From: Bradyrhizobium algeriense | GTDB taxonomy: Bacteria > Pseudomonadota > Alphaproteobacteria > Rhizobiales > Xanthobacteraceae | Assembly (NCBI RefSeq): GCF_003062295.1 | Contig: NZ_PYCN01000013.1 | Span: forward strand, 1-64,000 | Direction of reading: 5' to 3' | Length of the DNA: 64,000 nucleotides | Part shown: positions 7,791 through 17,611 of the stretch, piece after piece | Numbering within the stretch: the first letter of the stretch is position 1 | How the letters are laid out: every line of letters starts with the position of its first letter | Program-made: the position numbers and the translations under genes | Notes under the pieces: model-generated | Databases searched by the model: none | Told to the model about the DNA's origin: nothing | What the model saw: only the letters and a program-made list of their open reading frames with translations

Positions 7791-7823
7791 GCATCCCGGA
7801 ACAGCGCGGCTTTTCCGGGATGC
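7791..7823. repeat. Inverted repeat, possible terminator
   Basis: Perfect 11-base arms GCATCCCGGAA and TTCCGGGATGC separated by 11 bases. No T run follows on either strand, so intrinsic termination is uncertain. It lies in the gap between the two glycine-rich exported protein genes and could separate their transcripts. Confidence 0.5.
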
Positions 7824-7977
7824 ACGCCTTTTCCGGCCCGAAAAAGACCGCTTTTTCCGGTCACGCTTCGGGAACGTTTACTTTCGATTGACCCATGTCG
7901 AAGCGGCAGTTCGAAACGGCGTGTGAGTCATCCCTAAACCCGGCGCTCGAAGGCGCCACCCCAGGAGAGCCCAGGAC

Positions 7978-8250
7978 ATGAAGAAGACATTTGCTGCCTT
8001 GGTCGCGGTCGCAACGATTGCCGGTTCGCTAGCCTCGACACCCGCAAGCGCACAGCGTGGCGTTGCCGCAGGCGTGGCGGCCGGCTTGCTCGGCGGCGCG
8101 ATCATCGGTGGCGCAATCGCCTCCAGCCGCCCGGCCTACGGCGGTCCGGTGTATGTGGAAGAAGCGCCCTATCCGGCGTGCCGCATGGTTCGCGAGCGCT
8201 TCTGGGACGGCTATGACTGGCGCTATCGCCGCGTCGAGATCTGCAACTGA
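7978..8250 (+). CDS. Small glycine-zipper exported protein
   Basis: A 90-residue protein with a signal peptide (KKTFAALVAVATIAGSLAST, cleavage near ASAQ-RG), then a glycine-zipper-like GVAAGVAAGLLGGAIIGGAIAS segment, then a short aromatic C-terminal part with two Cys (YPACRMVRERFWDGYDW and VEIC). The glycine-zipper may insert in or lie on a membrane, and the Cys pair probably forms a periplasmic disulfide. A paralogue lies 630 bases upstream but is frameshifted, so this is the intact copy. Relatives are annotated only as hypothetical. Confidence 0.85.
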   Translation: MKKTFAALVAVATIAGSLASTPASAQRGVAAGVAAGLLGGAIIGGAIASSRPAYGGPVYVEEAPYPACRMVRERFWDGYDWRYRRVEICN

Positions 8251-8289
8251 TCTGATCGATTGGCGCGCGAGCCGCGCGTCTTGATCGAA

Positions 8290-8323
8290 AGCCTGGCCGA
8301 TATCTCGGCCGGGCTTTTTCTTT
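8290..8323 (+). terminator. Rho-independent terminator
   Basis: The stem AGCCTGGCCGA / TCGGCCGGGCT with a four-base TATC loop is followed by TTTTTCTTT. It lies 40 bases after the stop of the glycine-zipper protein gene and fits a classical intrinsic terminator. Confidence 0.85.
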
Positions 8324-8333
8324 GACCGGTCCT

Positions 8334-8440
8334 GTAGCCCGGGCGAGCGAAGCGACCCCGGGGACAGGGGCGACAAAACCACCGGCGATTCCATTTGGCT
8401 GGCACCGCCCCCGGATTGCGCTTCGCTCCATCCGGGCTAC
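8334..8440. repeat. Palindromic intergenic repeat, family F
   Basis: The ends GTAGCCCGGGCGAGCGAAGC and GCTTCGCTCCATCCGGGCTAC are near reverse complements and flank GC-rich internal sequence. It lies between the convergent glycine-zipper and lytic transglycosylase genes. I see one copy only in this window, but the ends resemble a common Bradyrhizobium intergenic element. Confidence 0.7.
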
Positions 8441-8443
8441 GGG

Positions 8444-9733
8444 TCAACGCCCCGCGCCGATCGAGCGCAGCACCGCTTCGCTCGGCCAGCAATCGACCTT
8501 GAGGCCGGCGGACTTCTGATACGCGCCGAGCGCCGCGCGGGTCTGCATGCCCGCCTTGCCGTCGAGCTTGTCCTTGTAGAGGCCGATGCGCGTCAGATGA
8601 CGCTGCATCGCCTCGACATCGGCGGAGCGCAACTGCGTCGAGGCGGACCATGGTGTGGCGAACGGCTGCGGGCTCGTCATGCGGTCGGCGAGATGGCCGA
8701 CGAACAGCACATACAAGTCGGAGAAATTATATTCCTTGATGACGAAGTAGTTTTTCGTGGTCAGGAATGCCGGGCCGTAGATGCCCTCCACCTGCAGCAG
8801 CGAGGCCGGTTGCGCCTGCTCCGCCGCGCTCAGCTTTTGTCCGCGCACCGGCACAAAACCCGCGCGCAGCCATTCGGCGATCGGCTTGGTCACCTCGGGC
8901 ACGCCCATGGTGCAATCGACATTGGCGGGCGCCTTCACCTCATAGGCCCAGCGAACGCCCGGCTGCCAGCCCTTGTTGACGAGCTGCTGCGCGGCAGCGG
9001 CCAGCGCGTCCGGCACCGAATGCCAGATGTCGACCCGGCCATCGCCGTCGAGATCGACGCCGTGCTTGTAATATTCGGACGGCAGGAACTGCGTGTACCC
9101 GGTGGCGCCGGCCCAGGATGAGCGGAAGTCTTTGCGCGCCACTGCGCCCTCGCCGAGAAGCTTCAGCGCCAGGATGAATTCACCCCGGTACTGATCCTTG
9201 CGTCGCCCGACATAGGCCTGCGTGGCAACGACGCGCAGCGTGTCGTAAGGCAGCCGGTAGCGGCCATAGTCGGTCTCGCGGCCCCAGATCGCGAGCACGA
9301 TGCTTGAAGGAACGCCGAAACGCTTTTCGATCTCGGTGAGCGCCGCGCGATGCTTCTGCATCAGCTTCTGCCCTTCGGCTGCGAGCCGCGCGATGGAAGC
9401 TTCCTTCACGTAATCGGCCGGCACCTGCACGAACTCGGCTTGCGACGGTGCGCCGGTGGCGGGCCGGCCGGGCAGCAGGAGATCGGGCAATTTGTAATCG
9501 GGTTCGAGCCCCCTCGTCTCGGCATCGAAGGTCGCGCGCGACACGCCGGCCGCCTGCGCCTCCGGCCACAGGGAAGCAATGAACTGGGTGAAAGCAGCAT
9601 CGGCGGCGTGAACCGGGCGCACCGCGCCCGGCGTCATCGCTGCCAGTATCAGAACCGCGGCTATCAACCCCTGTCGCAAACCGGAATCCTGTCGATCGAC
9701 ACGCCGCCCATCAATGCGAGGCGGCCTTGGCAT
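8444..9733 (-). CDS. MltB-type lytic murein transglycosylase
   Basis: A 429-residue exported enzyme that cleaves the MurNAc-GlcNAc bond of peptidoglycan with formation of 1,6-anhydroMurNAc. A hydrophobic signal stretch (LIAAVLILAAMTPGAV) is followed by the MltB-like catalytic domain from about 45 to 345, with the catalytic Glu in AIWGRETDYG (about E153) and the supporting GATGYTQFLPSEYY motif. Residues 370-425 form a PG_binding_1 domain (ADVEAMQRHLTRIGLYKDKLDG). The ATG at 9733 is chosen; it overlaps the upstream YqhA-like gene by 23 bases, and other in-frame ATGs lie at 9748 and 9772. Confidence 0.92.
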   Translation of the reverse strand: MPRPPRIDGRRVDRQDSGLRQGLIAAVLILAAMTPGAVRPVHAADAAFTQFIASLWPEAQAAGVSRATFDAETRGLEPDYKLPDLLLPGRPATGAPSQAEFVQVPADYVKEASIARLAAEGQKLMQKHRAALTEIEKRFGVPSSIVLAIWGRETDYGRYRLPYDTLRVVATQAYVGRRKDQYRGEFILALKLLGEGAVARKDFRSSWAGATGYTQFLPSEYYKHGVDLDGDGRVDIWHSVPDALAAAAQQLVNKGWQPGVRWAYEVKAPANVDCTMGVPEVTKPIAEWLRAGFVPVRGQKLSAAEQAQPASLLQVEGIYGPAFLTTKNYFVIKEYNFSDLYVLFVGHLADRMTSPQPFATPWSASTQLRSADVEAMQRHLTRIGLYKDKLDGKAGMQTRAALGAYQKSAGLKVDCWPSEAVLRSIGAGR

Positions 9734-10298
9734 GTTCGGTGGAAACATTCGACAACCTGTCGACATAGGCAATGCCGATCGCCGACAGAATGAAAACCGT
9801 GTGGATGATAGTCTGCCACATCACGCCGGTTTCGGTGTAGCCGCTCTTGCCCGAGGCCAATCCTCCGGCCTCGATGAAGGTGCGCAACAGGTGGATCGAC
9901 GAGATGCCGATGATGGCCATCGCCAGCTTGATCTTGAGCACGCTGGCGTTGACGTGGCTGAGCCATTCCGGCTGATCGGGATGTCCTTCCAGATTGAGGC
10001 GGGAGACGAACGTCTCGTAGCCACCGACGATGACCATCACCAGCAGGTTGGAAATCATCACCACGTCGATCAGGCCCAATACCGCGAGCATGATCTGCTG
10101 CTCGCTGAAATCGAAGGCGTGGGCGAACAGGTGCCACAACTCCTTCAGAAACAGCACCACATAGACGCCCTGCGCGACGATCAGGCCAAGATAGAGCGGC
10201 AGTTGCAGCCAGCGGGAGCTGAAGATCAGCAGCGGGACCGGACGCAATGCCTTCCTCTGAGCTTTGGGCGGCAACGGTGTTTCGGGAGTAAGGGACAT
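9711..10298 (-). CDS. UPF0114/YqhA family membrane protein
   Basis: A 195-residue inner-membrane protein with four hydrophobic segments: around LQLPLYLGLIVAQGVYVVLF, MLAVLGLIDVVMISNLLVMV, LAMAIIGISSIHLLRTF and TIIHTVFILSAIGIAYVDRL. The pattern FSSRWLQLPLYLGL and the conserved GGYETFVSRL and SSIHLL motifs identify the YqhA (UPF0114) family. Its function is not established. Its 3' end overlaps the start of the lytic transglycosylase gene, so the two are probably co-transcribed. It has a short basic/Pro-rich cytoplasmic N-terminus. Confidence 0.9.
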   Translation of the reverse strand: MSLTPETPLPPKAQRKALRPVPLLIFSSRWLQLPLYLGLIVAQGVYVVLFLKELWHLFAHAFDFSEQQIMLAVLGLIDVVMISNLLVMVIVGGYETFVSRLNLEGHPDQPEWLSHVNASVLKIKLAMAIIGISSIHLLRTFIEAGGLASGKSGYTETGVMWQTIIHTVFILSAIGIAYVDRLSNVSTEHAKAASH

Positions 10299-10767
10299 TC
10301 AGGAGGGCTCGCTTGCGGAGGATTCGAATTGCGGAAGGCGGTCTATATCTACGCAATCTGACCGCGCTGTGAAGCGACAACTGGCCGCAGCGGATATTAC
10401 GGGATCGTCACGTTATTCCTAGCTTCAAGGCAAAATAGCGGTCTTGCACGCCCGGCGCGAAAAGTTTGCCCAAGCCTGATCTCGCGATCGAGAAGCATGC
10501 GCTGTCAGCACGGCGAGAGCAACGATCGGCGCCCGGCCCATCCGTTTACAGCTACGTTCAGCGAGAAGCAGGAACAGGCTAAGTGCACGCAGTCTATCAG
10601 CAGGTCGTCCCTGCGAACGCAGGGACCCATAGCCACCGAACGCAGATGCGTTAGACGGCATTAGCAATTACTGCCATATCGATAGATCACGCGGTATGGG
10701 TCCCTGCGTTCGCAGGGACGACACTTGTTACGCCGCCGCAGCCCAGCACATCGGCCAATGCCTGAAA
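10299..10767. other. Intergenic stretch with one palindromic repeat
   Basis: About 470 bases between the YqhA-like gene and the 3' end of ettA. The right half contains the palindromic repeat listed separately. The left half (10299-10600) holds no open frame with a ribosome binding site, no hairpin with a T run and no RNA gene that I can see. It should contain the promoter of the YqhA-like gene. Confidence 0.5.
10604..10722. repeat. Palindromic intergenic repeat, family D
   Basis: The left end GTCGTCCCTGCGAACGCAGG and the right end CCTGCGTTCGCAGGGACGAC are reverse complements; each contains its own smaller palindrome (CTGCGAACGCAG). CCCATA and TATGGG extend the pairing inward. The centre is unpaired. 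This is a typical dispersed repeat between convergent or non-overlapping genes. Confidence 0.8.
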
Positions 10768-12417
<1,650 letters not shown>

Positions 12418-12668
12418 CGAGAGCCCTTAGAATCGTTGGATTTTGCGGAGATTTGCTGCCGCTGATGTAGCTGCGTGGCCCCGAAAGGGCAACCGCGGGA
12501 ACCCGTTTTCCATCCGTTCACCACGGATGAATACGGGTTGGACACCATGTGGGCCGAGATCCCGACAATTGAAACTATCTTTTAATAAATCAGGCGAAAA
12601 CTCGTTTTCAGGCGCCGAATAAGGCGTTTACGCGGCCAGCCGCCGCGACTGAAAAAAGGGCCCGCGTC

Positions 12669-12863
12669 ATGGCTACGATCAGCTCGGCATCCCTGCACGC
12701 CCCGGCGAACAGCCGCGACGGACTGGAAAAACCCTTCGCAGAACTCCGCGCCTTCTTGCGCCAGTTCATCGCCAAAGCGTTCGATCCCTACCGGCCGGAA
12801 CTGCACTATATGCGCGGCCCGGGCCCGGCTTGGCGCGCCAAGCATCCCGGCCGTTCGAACTGA
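12669..12863 (+). CDS. Small hypothetical protein
   Basis: A possible 64-residue protein starting at the ATG at 12669, with AAAAAAGGGCCCGCGTC upstream. The middle reads as an amphipathic helix (FAELRAFLRQFIAKAF) and the ends are Pro/Gly-rich. I do not recognise it. It is supported only by the open frame, the purine-rich stretch and plausible composition, so it may not be expressed. Confidence 0.4.
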   Translation: MATISSASLHAPANSRDGLEKPFAELRAFLRQFIAKAFDPYRPELHYMRGPGPAWRAKHPGRSN

Positions 12864-12989
12864 GCTATCCGGTTATTTGAGGCAGCCCCGCATTTAAGTC
12901 CGCTTGCGCCATCTCTGATTGCGCGCAACCATGGCGACCTTTCCCGACGGCCATCCCGCCGTCGTCCTCGCCATCAACGGACCATCCCC

Positions 12990-13949
12990 ATGACGCGGCT
13001 GCGCTGTGCAATCCTCGACGACTATCTCAATGTGGCGCTCTCGGTCGCCGACTGGTCCAAAGTCTCCGACCGCGTCGACGTCACGGTGTTCAACCAGCCG
13101 TTTGCTACGGCTGAGGCCGCTGCCGGTGCGCTCAAGGATTTCGAGATTATCTGCGCGATGCGCGAACGCACCCCGTTCCCGCGCACGATGTTTGCCGCGC
13201 TGCCCAATTTGAAACTCCTGATCACCTCGGGCATGCGCAATGCCGCCATCGATATGGAAGCCGCCAAGGAGCACAAGGTGACGCTGTGCGGCACGCAATG
13301 GGGCCGTGACCCGACCGCGCCGCTGACCATGGGCCTGATCCTGGAACTGACCCGCAATATCGGCCGCGAAAACGCCCGCATGCATGCCGGCGAGCCCTTG
13401 CAGAAATTCGTCGGCATGGAGATCGAGGGCCGGACGCTCGGGGTGATCGGCCTCGGCAAGCTCGGCACCAAGGTGTCGAAACTGGCACAGGCCTTCGGCA
13501 TGAACGTGATCGCCTGGAGTCCGAACCTGACACCGGAGAAGTGCAAGGAAGCCGGCGTGACCTACGCCAGCAAGGAAGAGCTGTTCTCGACCGCCGACAT
13601 CGTCACCATCCATGTCGTGCTGAGCCAGCGCTCGCGCGGGCTGGTCGGGCGTGATGACCTCGCGCGAATGAAGCCGACCGCCTACCTCGTCAACACCGCG
13701 CGCGGACCGATCGTCGACGAAGGCGCGCTGCTGGAGGCGCTGACGCAAAAGAAGATCGCGGGCGCCGGCGTCGACGTGTTTTCGGTCGAGCCGCTGCCGG
13801 TCGACCATCCCTTCCGCAAGCTCGACAACATGGTGCTGACGCCGCATCTCGGCTACGTCACCGGAGACAGCTTTCGAAACCACTACCAGCAGATGGTTGA
13901 GGGCATCGACGCCTGGTTCAAGGGCGAGCCGAAGCAGCGGTTGGCCTGA
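12990..13949 (+). CDS. D-2-hydroxyacid dehydrogenase family protein
   Basis: A 319-residue NAD(P)-dependent oxidoreductase of the D-isomer 2-hydroxyacid dehydrogenase family, which interconverts 2-oxo- and D-2-hydroxyacids. The N-terminal catalytic part carries LLITSGMRNAAID; the nucleotide-binding domain begins at about residue 145 with LGVIGLGKLGTKV (GxGxxG). Catalytic residues appear in NTARGPIVDEGAL (Arg), the Asp/Glu of GAGVDVFSVEPLP, and LTPHLGYVT (His). The length is normal for the family. It is not SerA, which is encoded separately at 51824-53089. The substrate cannot be deduced. Confidence 0.88.
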   Translation: MTRLRCAILDDYLNVALSVADWSKVSDRVDVTVFNQPFATAEAAAGALKDFEIICAMRERTPFPRTMFAALPNLKLLITSGMRNAAIDMEAAKEHKVTLCGTQWGRDPTAPLTMGLILELTRNIGRENARMHAGEPLQKFVGMEIEGRTLGVIGLGKLGTKVSKLAQAFGMNVIAWSPNLTPEKCKEAGVTYASKEELFSTADIVTIHVVLSQRSRGLVGRDDLARMKPTAYLVNTARGPIVDEGALLEALTQKKIAGAGVDVFSVEPLPVDHPFRKLDNMVLTPHLGYVTGDSFRNHYQQMVEGIDAWFKGEPKQRLA

Positions 13950-13955
13950 GCGAGT

Positions 13956-14918
13956 TCAAGCGGCGTGTTGCGTGGCCCGGCTCGCGACCTCCGCGAATCC
14001 CTGGCGCCACGACGGATGCGCCGGCCGCCAGCCCAGCTCCCGCCTGGCCTTGGCGTTGGAGCCTGCCCGCACCTCGGTCATCATCGAAACCAGGTGCTCG
14101 CCGGCGAACAACCGGCCAAGCCAGGCCGGCACGCGTATCGGCGGCCTGGCTCCAACCAGGGCGGCAAGGGCGGGCAGCCATTCGCTGACTTCAGCCGGTT
14201 CATCGTCGACGATGTTGTAGATGTTGCCGGGCTCGCCGCGCTCGACGGCGGCAACGGTAGCGGCGGCCGCATCATCGACGTGGATGAACGACCACTGGCC
14301 GCCACCGCCGCCGATCAACGGCACGCGCCGGCGGCGCAACTGGTCGATCATCGCGCGCGAGAGCATTCCGGTGTCCGGGCCGTAGAATGATCCGTATCGC
14401 AGGACGATACCTTCCGGACTTGCCGAGCCGGTGACGGCGTCCTCCAGATACCGGATCGCTTGGAGGGTGCGGTGCAGTTGCTCCGGCGGATCGGGATCCA
14501 GTTCATCGGCCTCCGCCTTGATCTGCTCGCCGCCGCGGCCGTAGGTCCAGCCGCAAAAGCTCTGGGCGATGAAACGTTTCACCCCGGCTTCGCGGGCGGC
14601 CGCCAACAGGAAATCGGTGCCTTCCGTGCGCAACCGGTTGGTGGTGGCGAAGGCACGATCGAAATGCCTGAGATCGGTAACTGCCGCCAGATCGGTCATC
14701 TGGTCGATGATGATGTCGGGCTTCGCCGCGATCACGGTGTCAAGAATGGCCGCCTCGTCGAGCCCATTGGCGATCGCAGGTTCGGCGCCCATCCGTTTGA
14801 TGATCACGGCCTTCGCCGGCGTTCGCGTCGTGCCGACGACGGAATGACCGGCTGCAATGAGCTGCGGAACGAGCTGAAGGCCGACGGCGCCGGTGGCGCC
14901 CGCAACAAGAATTCGCAT
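13956..14918 (-). CDS. NAD-dependent epimerase/dehydratase family protein
   Basis: A 320-residue extended short-chain dehydrogenase. The N-terminal Rossmann motif is MRILVAGATGAVGLQLVPQL (GxxGxxG). A SFCGWTYGRG segment takes the place of the usual Ser and Tyr active-site region, and there is no clear YxxxK, so the catalytic function may differ from classical sugar epimerases. Further family features are VLRYGSFYGPDTGM and WSFIHVDDAAAATVAAVE (the HVDDAA motif that positions substrate). It is convergent with the hydroxyacid dehydrogenase gene, with only six bases between their stops. Confidence 0.85.
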   Translation of the reverse strand: MRILVAGATGAVGLQLVPQLIAAGHSVVGTTRTPAKAVIIKRMGAEPAIANGLDEAAILDTVIAAKPDIIIDQMTDLAAVTDLRHFDRAFATTNRLRTEGTDFLLAAAREAGVKRFIAQSFCGWTYGRGGEQIKAEADELDPDPPEQLHRTLQAIRYLEDAVTGSASPEGIVLRYGSFYGPDTGMLSRAMIDQLRRRRVPLIGGGGGQWSFIHVDDAAAATVAAVERGEPGNIYNIVDDEPAEVSEWLPALAALVGARPPIRVPAWLGRLFAGEHLVSMMTEVRAGSNAKARRELGWRPAHPSWRQGFAEVASRATQHAA

Positions 14919-15062
14919 GGCGTGATCCTCATATTCGTTGCGACCGAGCGGCAGGTAGTCGGAGCGAATGTGAAATCAAGCGTGCGAACGTGGCGGCGGC
15001 GAAAATCTGTGCGAGCCGCGGAACTCAGATTAGCCGAGGGCCGATTGCACCTCGTACCCCAA

Positions 15063-15089
15063 CAAAAAGGCGCGCTCTCGGCGCGCCTT
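15063..15089 (-). terminator. Rho-independent terminator for L,D-transpeptidase gene
   Basis: Read on the minus strand, the stem AAGGCGCG / CGCGCCTT is followed by TTTGTTGG, i.e. a short T run. It lies 27 bases after the stop codon of the L,D-transpeptidase gene and fits a terminator for it. Confidence 0.75.
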
Positions 15090-15115
15090 AAATGCTTGTC
15101 CGGCCAACAGGCCTA

Positions 15116-16450
15116 TCAGCGAATCGTGACCGGCGCGGGCAGCGGCGGCACCACCGTCGGCTGCTGCGCGCCGGGAACGGGCGCCAGTTGGGCCTGAGAA
15201 GCCGGTCCCGGGGCTGCTGCGGCAGCCGGGCCAGCGGACGGCGCCGGAGCGGCCGACGCGCTTGCGGTGTTGGCGGGCGGCGCCCCTCCTGGCATCACCA
15301 CCACGCGGGTGCCGACCTTGGCGCGCTCGAACAGATCCGAGACGTCCTCGTTCAGCATGCCGATGCAGCCCGAGGAGACGAACTTGCCGATCGTCGAGGG
15401 CTGGTTGGTGCCGTGAATGCGGTAGATGGTCGAACCGAGATACATCGCCCGCGCGCCGAGCGGATTGCCGGGGCCGCCGGCCATGAAGCGCGGCAGATAG
15501 GGCTGACGCTCGATCATCTCGGTCGGCGGATGCCAATCCGGCCACTCGGCCTTGCGGCTGATCTTCTGCACGCCGTTCCAGGTAAAACCGTCGCGGCCGA
15601 CGCGGACGCCGTAGCGGATCGCGCGGCCGCCACCAAGCACGTAGTAGAGGTGGGTGTTCGAGGTATCGACGACGATGGTGCCCGCGGGCTCCTTGGTCGC
15701 AAAGGACACTTCCTGACGGCGCAGGTGCGCCGGAAGCTGCGCAGGGCCCACTTCCGGCTGCTCTTCCGGCGGCAGCGCAGCGAGCTGCACCGGCCTGCCG
15801 TCGGCGCCAACCGAAGGCTGCTGCGGTTGCGGGAGCGCGCCGGTAGCCGGTGCGGCGCCGACCGATCCCGGCGGGCGCAGGCCAGCGCGGTCGTCGTTCG
15901 GATAGACGATGCCGGCGCCGGGAATGCGGCTGTCGCCGCGATCCGAATAGGCCGGCTGCTGCTGCTGCTGACCGGGCGGGCGGTCCGCATAGATCACCGG
16001 CGGTGGACCGGCCGGGCGGCCGTAACGCGGATCGTCGGGCGAAAGGATCGGGCCAGTCGGCGTCGGGGCGCCGCGGTCAGAATAAACAGGCGCGCCGCGG
16101 TCCGAATAGACCGGGGCGGCGGCCGGACGGCCATAGCGCGGATCGCTGGGTGACAGCACCGGGCCGGGCGGCGGCAACGCGGCCGCGTTCTGACCGTCCG
16201 GCGCGTCGTCATCATCAAGTGCGTCGAAATCGGGTTCGCCGGGGCGGCGGCGTTCATCAGTCGCATAGCCACCGGGAACATACGGTCCCGGAGCCGTCGA
16301 ATAGACCTGACCTTGGGACGCCTGGCCCTGGTAGACTTGGCCTTGATAGACCTGACCTTGGGCGGGATAGCCCTGCTGCGCATGGGCGAGCGAAGTACCC
16401 GCCAAGCCAGCGGCCATGGCAGCACAAATCGTCAGAATGCGGTTATTCAT
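15116..16450 (-). CDS. Exported L,D-transpeptidase, YkuD domain
   Basis: A 444-residue periplasmic enzyme of the class that forms 3-3 peptidoglycan cross-links or attaches proteins to peptidoglycan. The ATG at 16450 lies five bases after AAAGG; an adjacent ATG at 16453 is possible. A signal peptide (ILTICAAMAAGLAGTSLAHA) is followed by about 190 low-complexity residues: GQVYQGQ repeats, a duplicated PVYSDRGAP and two copies of an S-x-DPRYGRPA unit. The YkuD domain spans about 240-390 with HGTNQP and the active-site SSGCIGM (Cys about 362). The usual Arg after Cys-Ile is Gly here. The C-terminus is Ala/Pro-rich. Confidence 0.9.
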   Translation of the reverse strand: MNNRILTICAAMAAGLAGTSLAHAQQGYPAQGQVYQGQVYQGQASQGQVYSTAPGPYVPGGYATDERRRPGEPDFDALDDDDAPDGQNAAALPPPGPVLSPSDPRYGRPAAAPVYSDRGAPVYSDRGAPTPTGPILSPDDPRYGRPAGPPPVIYADRPPGQQQQQPAYSDRGDSRIPGAGIVYPNDDRAGLRPPGSVGAAPATGALPQPQQPSVGADGRPVQLAALPPEEQPEVGPAQLPAHLRRQEVSFATKEPAGTIVVDTSNTHLYYVLGGGRAIRYGVRVGRDGFTWNGVQKISRKAEWPDWHPPTEMIERQPYLPRFMAGGPGNPLGARAMYLGSTIYRIHGTNQPSTIGKFVSSGCIGMLNEDVSDLFERAKVGTRVVVMPGGAPPANTASASAAPAPSAGPAAAAAPGPASQAQLAPVPGAQQPTVVPPLPAPVTIR

Positions 16451-16796
16451 CATCGCCTTTGTATAGACCCCAAGCCCCACCGGACGGTTAACGGCAGATG
16501 ACGGAAGATAGCGGCACATTCAAGACAAGTCCGCGAAATTCGGCGTTCCAGTCATTTGTGATCGCCGCCCAGTGCGGCACAGATGCCTCAGCGCGCCGGA
16601 AATCGCCATTGTGGACGGTCAGCGACTTCAGACTGAAGATTTTGCAACAAAAAGCCACCGGGCACTGAGATACTCTCAAATCGGCCTGATTCGCGCGCAC
16701 CCACGCGCGCCTCACGAATCAGGCCACACAGTGGTCACCGCGTTCCCCTGGCAATCAATAACCCTCCAGCGATCAAGGAGGGTGGAACTCGAGTCC

Positions 16797-17597
16797 ATGC
16801 TTCCCGGCTTTCGTTTCCTGTTCACTGCGATCGTCCTGTCGATGTCGGTCCTGGTTTTTGGGCTTGGCGCCGCCGCCCTGTTGCGCTCCGCGCATGAGGA
16901 ATTTGCCAACCTTCCCTCGCGGCGGGCGACGCCCGAGCCGATGTTTGCCCGACTGAATGACGGCCCGCCGCCGACGCTGGCGCTGCTGCGGGTCGATCCG
17001 CCGGCCGCAGAGAAGCCGGCGGAGAATGTCCCGGCAGCAGCCCCGGACGTCCCGGCGCCGGCCGGACAGGCCCTCGACGCCCCTCCGGCGGAGCCCGAGA
17101 AACTGGCAGCCGTGAGTCCGGCTGAGCCGATGCAGGTTGAAGCGGCAAAGCCGGAAGACCCGGCAAAAGAGGCAATCGCGGAGACGACACCGGCCGCCCC
17201 GGCGGCAGCCGAGCCGCCGGTCAACGCGGAAGTGAAACTCGCCGCCATACCGGACACGCCGGAGCCGGCCGCCGCCACCCCGCCTCCACTGGCACCGGAT
17301 ATTTATTCATTCGAAGGCAACGCCGCCGCCGCCCGGATCGCGACGCTCGGTGGTCCCGCCGTCGTCGTCGACGAAAAGACAGCGGCCAAGACCACGGAAG
17401 CGAAGACCACGGAAGCCACGACGACGGAAGCGAAGCCGGACCAGAGCGCCGTCAAGAAGCGGACTGCGCAGCGGGTTCAGGAACGGCGACGGGTTGCTGC
17501 GCAGCGGGCGCGTCTGGCGCGAGAGGCGGCGCTGGCTCAACAGCAGCAATTCGCCAATCCGTTCGGGCTGACCCCGGTGGCACGCGCGACGAGGTAG
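16797..17597 (+). CDS. Membrane-anchored Pro/Ala/Glu-rich hypothetical protein
   Basis: About 266 residues from the ATG at 16797; an AAGGAGGG site lies 14 bases upstream, which is rather far, and an in-frame GTG at 16782 is an alternative. One N-terminal membrane segment (FLFTAIVLSMSVLVFGLGAA) anchors a long periplasmic region rich in Pro, Ala and Glu, with a repetitive TTEAKTTEATTTEAK stretch. The C-terminal 50 residues are basic (KKRTAQRVQERRRVAAQRAR). This design recalls a periplasm-spanning rod such as the TonB proline-rich region, but no TonB C-terminal domain is present. The function is unknown. Confidence 0.7.
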   Translation: MLPGFRFLFTAIVLSMSVLVFGLGAAALLRSAHEEFANLPSRRATPEPMFARLNDGPPPTLALLRVDPPAAEKPAENVPAAAPDVPAPAGQALDAPPAEPEKLAAVSPAEPMQVEAAKPEDPAKEAIAETTPAAPAAAEPPVNAEVKLAAIPDTPEPAAATPPPLAPDIYSFEGNAAAARIATLGGPAVVVDEKTAAKTTEAKTTEATTTEAKPDQSAVKKRTAQRVQERRRVAAQRARLAREAALAQQQQFANPFGLTPVARATR

Positions 17598-17611
17598 TGC
17601 CTGGATTGAGT

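Noticed and set aside
10425..10667. An 80-codon minus-strand open frame before ettA
   Set aside because: Its first 20 codons lie within the family D palindromic repeat, and there is no ribosome binding site.
12840..12875. A segment whose reverse complement reads GGATAGCTCAG, like the 5' part of a tRNA
   Set aside because: No matching acceptor stem, anticodon arm or T-loop sequence follows; it is a chance match at the end of a small open frame.
12894..13883. A 329-codon minus-strand open frame opposite the hydroxyacid dehydrogenase gene
   Set aside because: Antisense composition without domains; the plus-strand gene has the GxGxxG and catalytic motifs.
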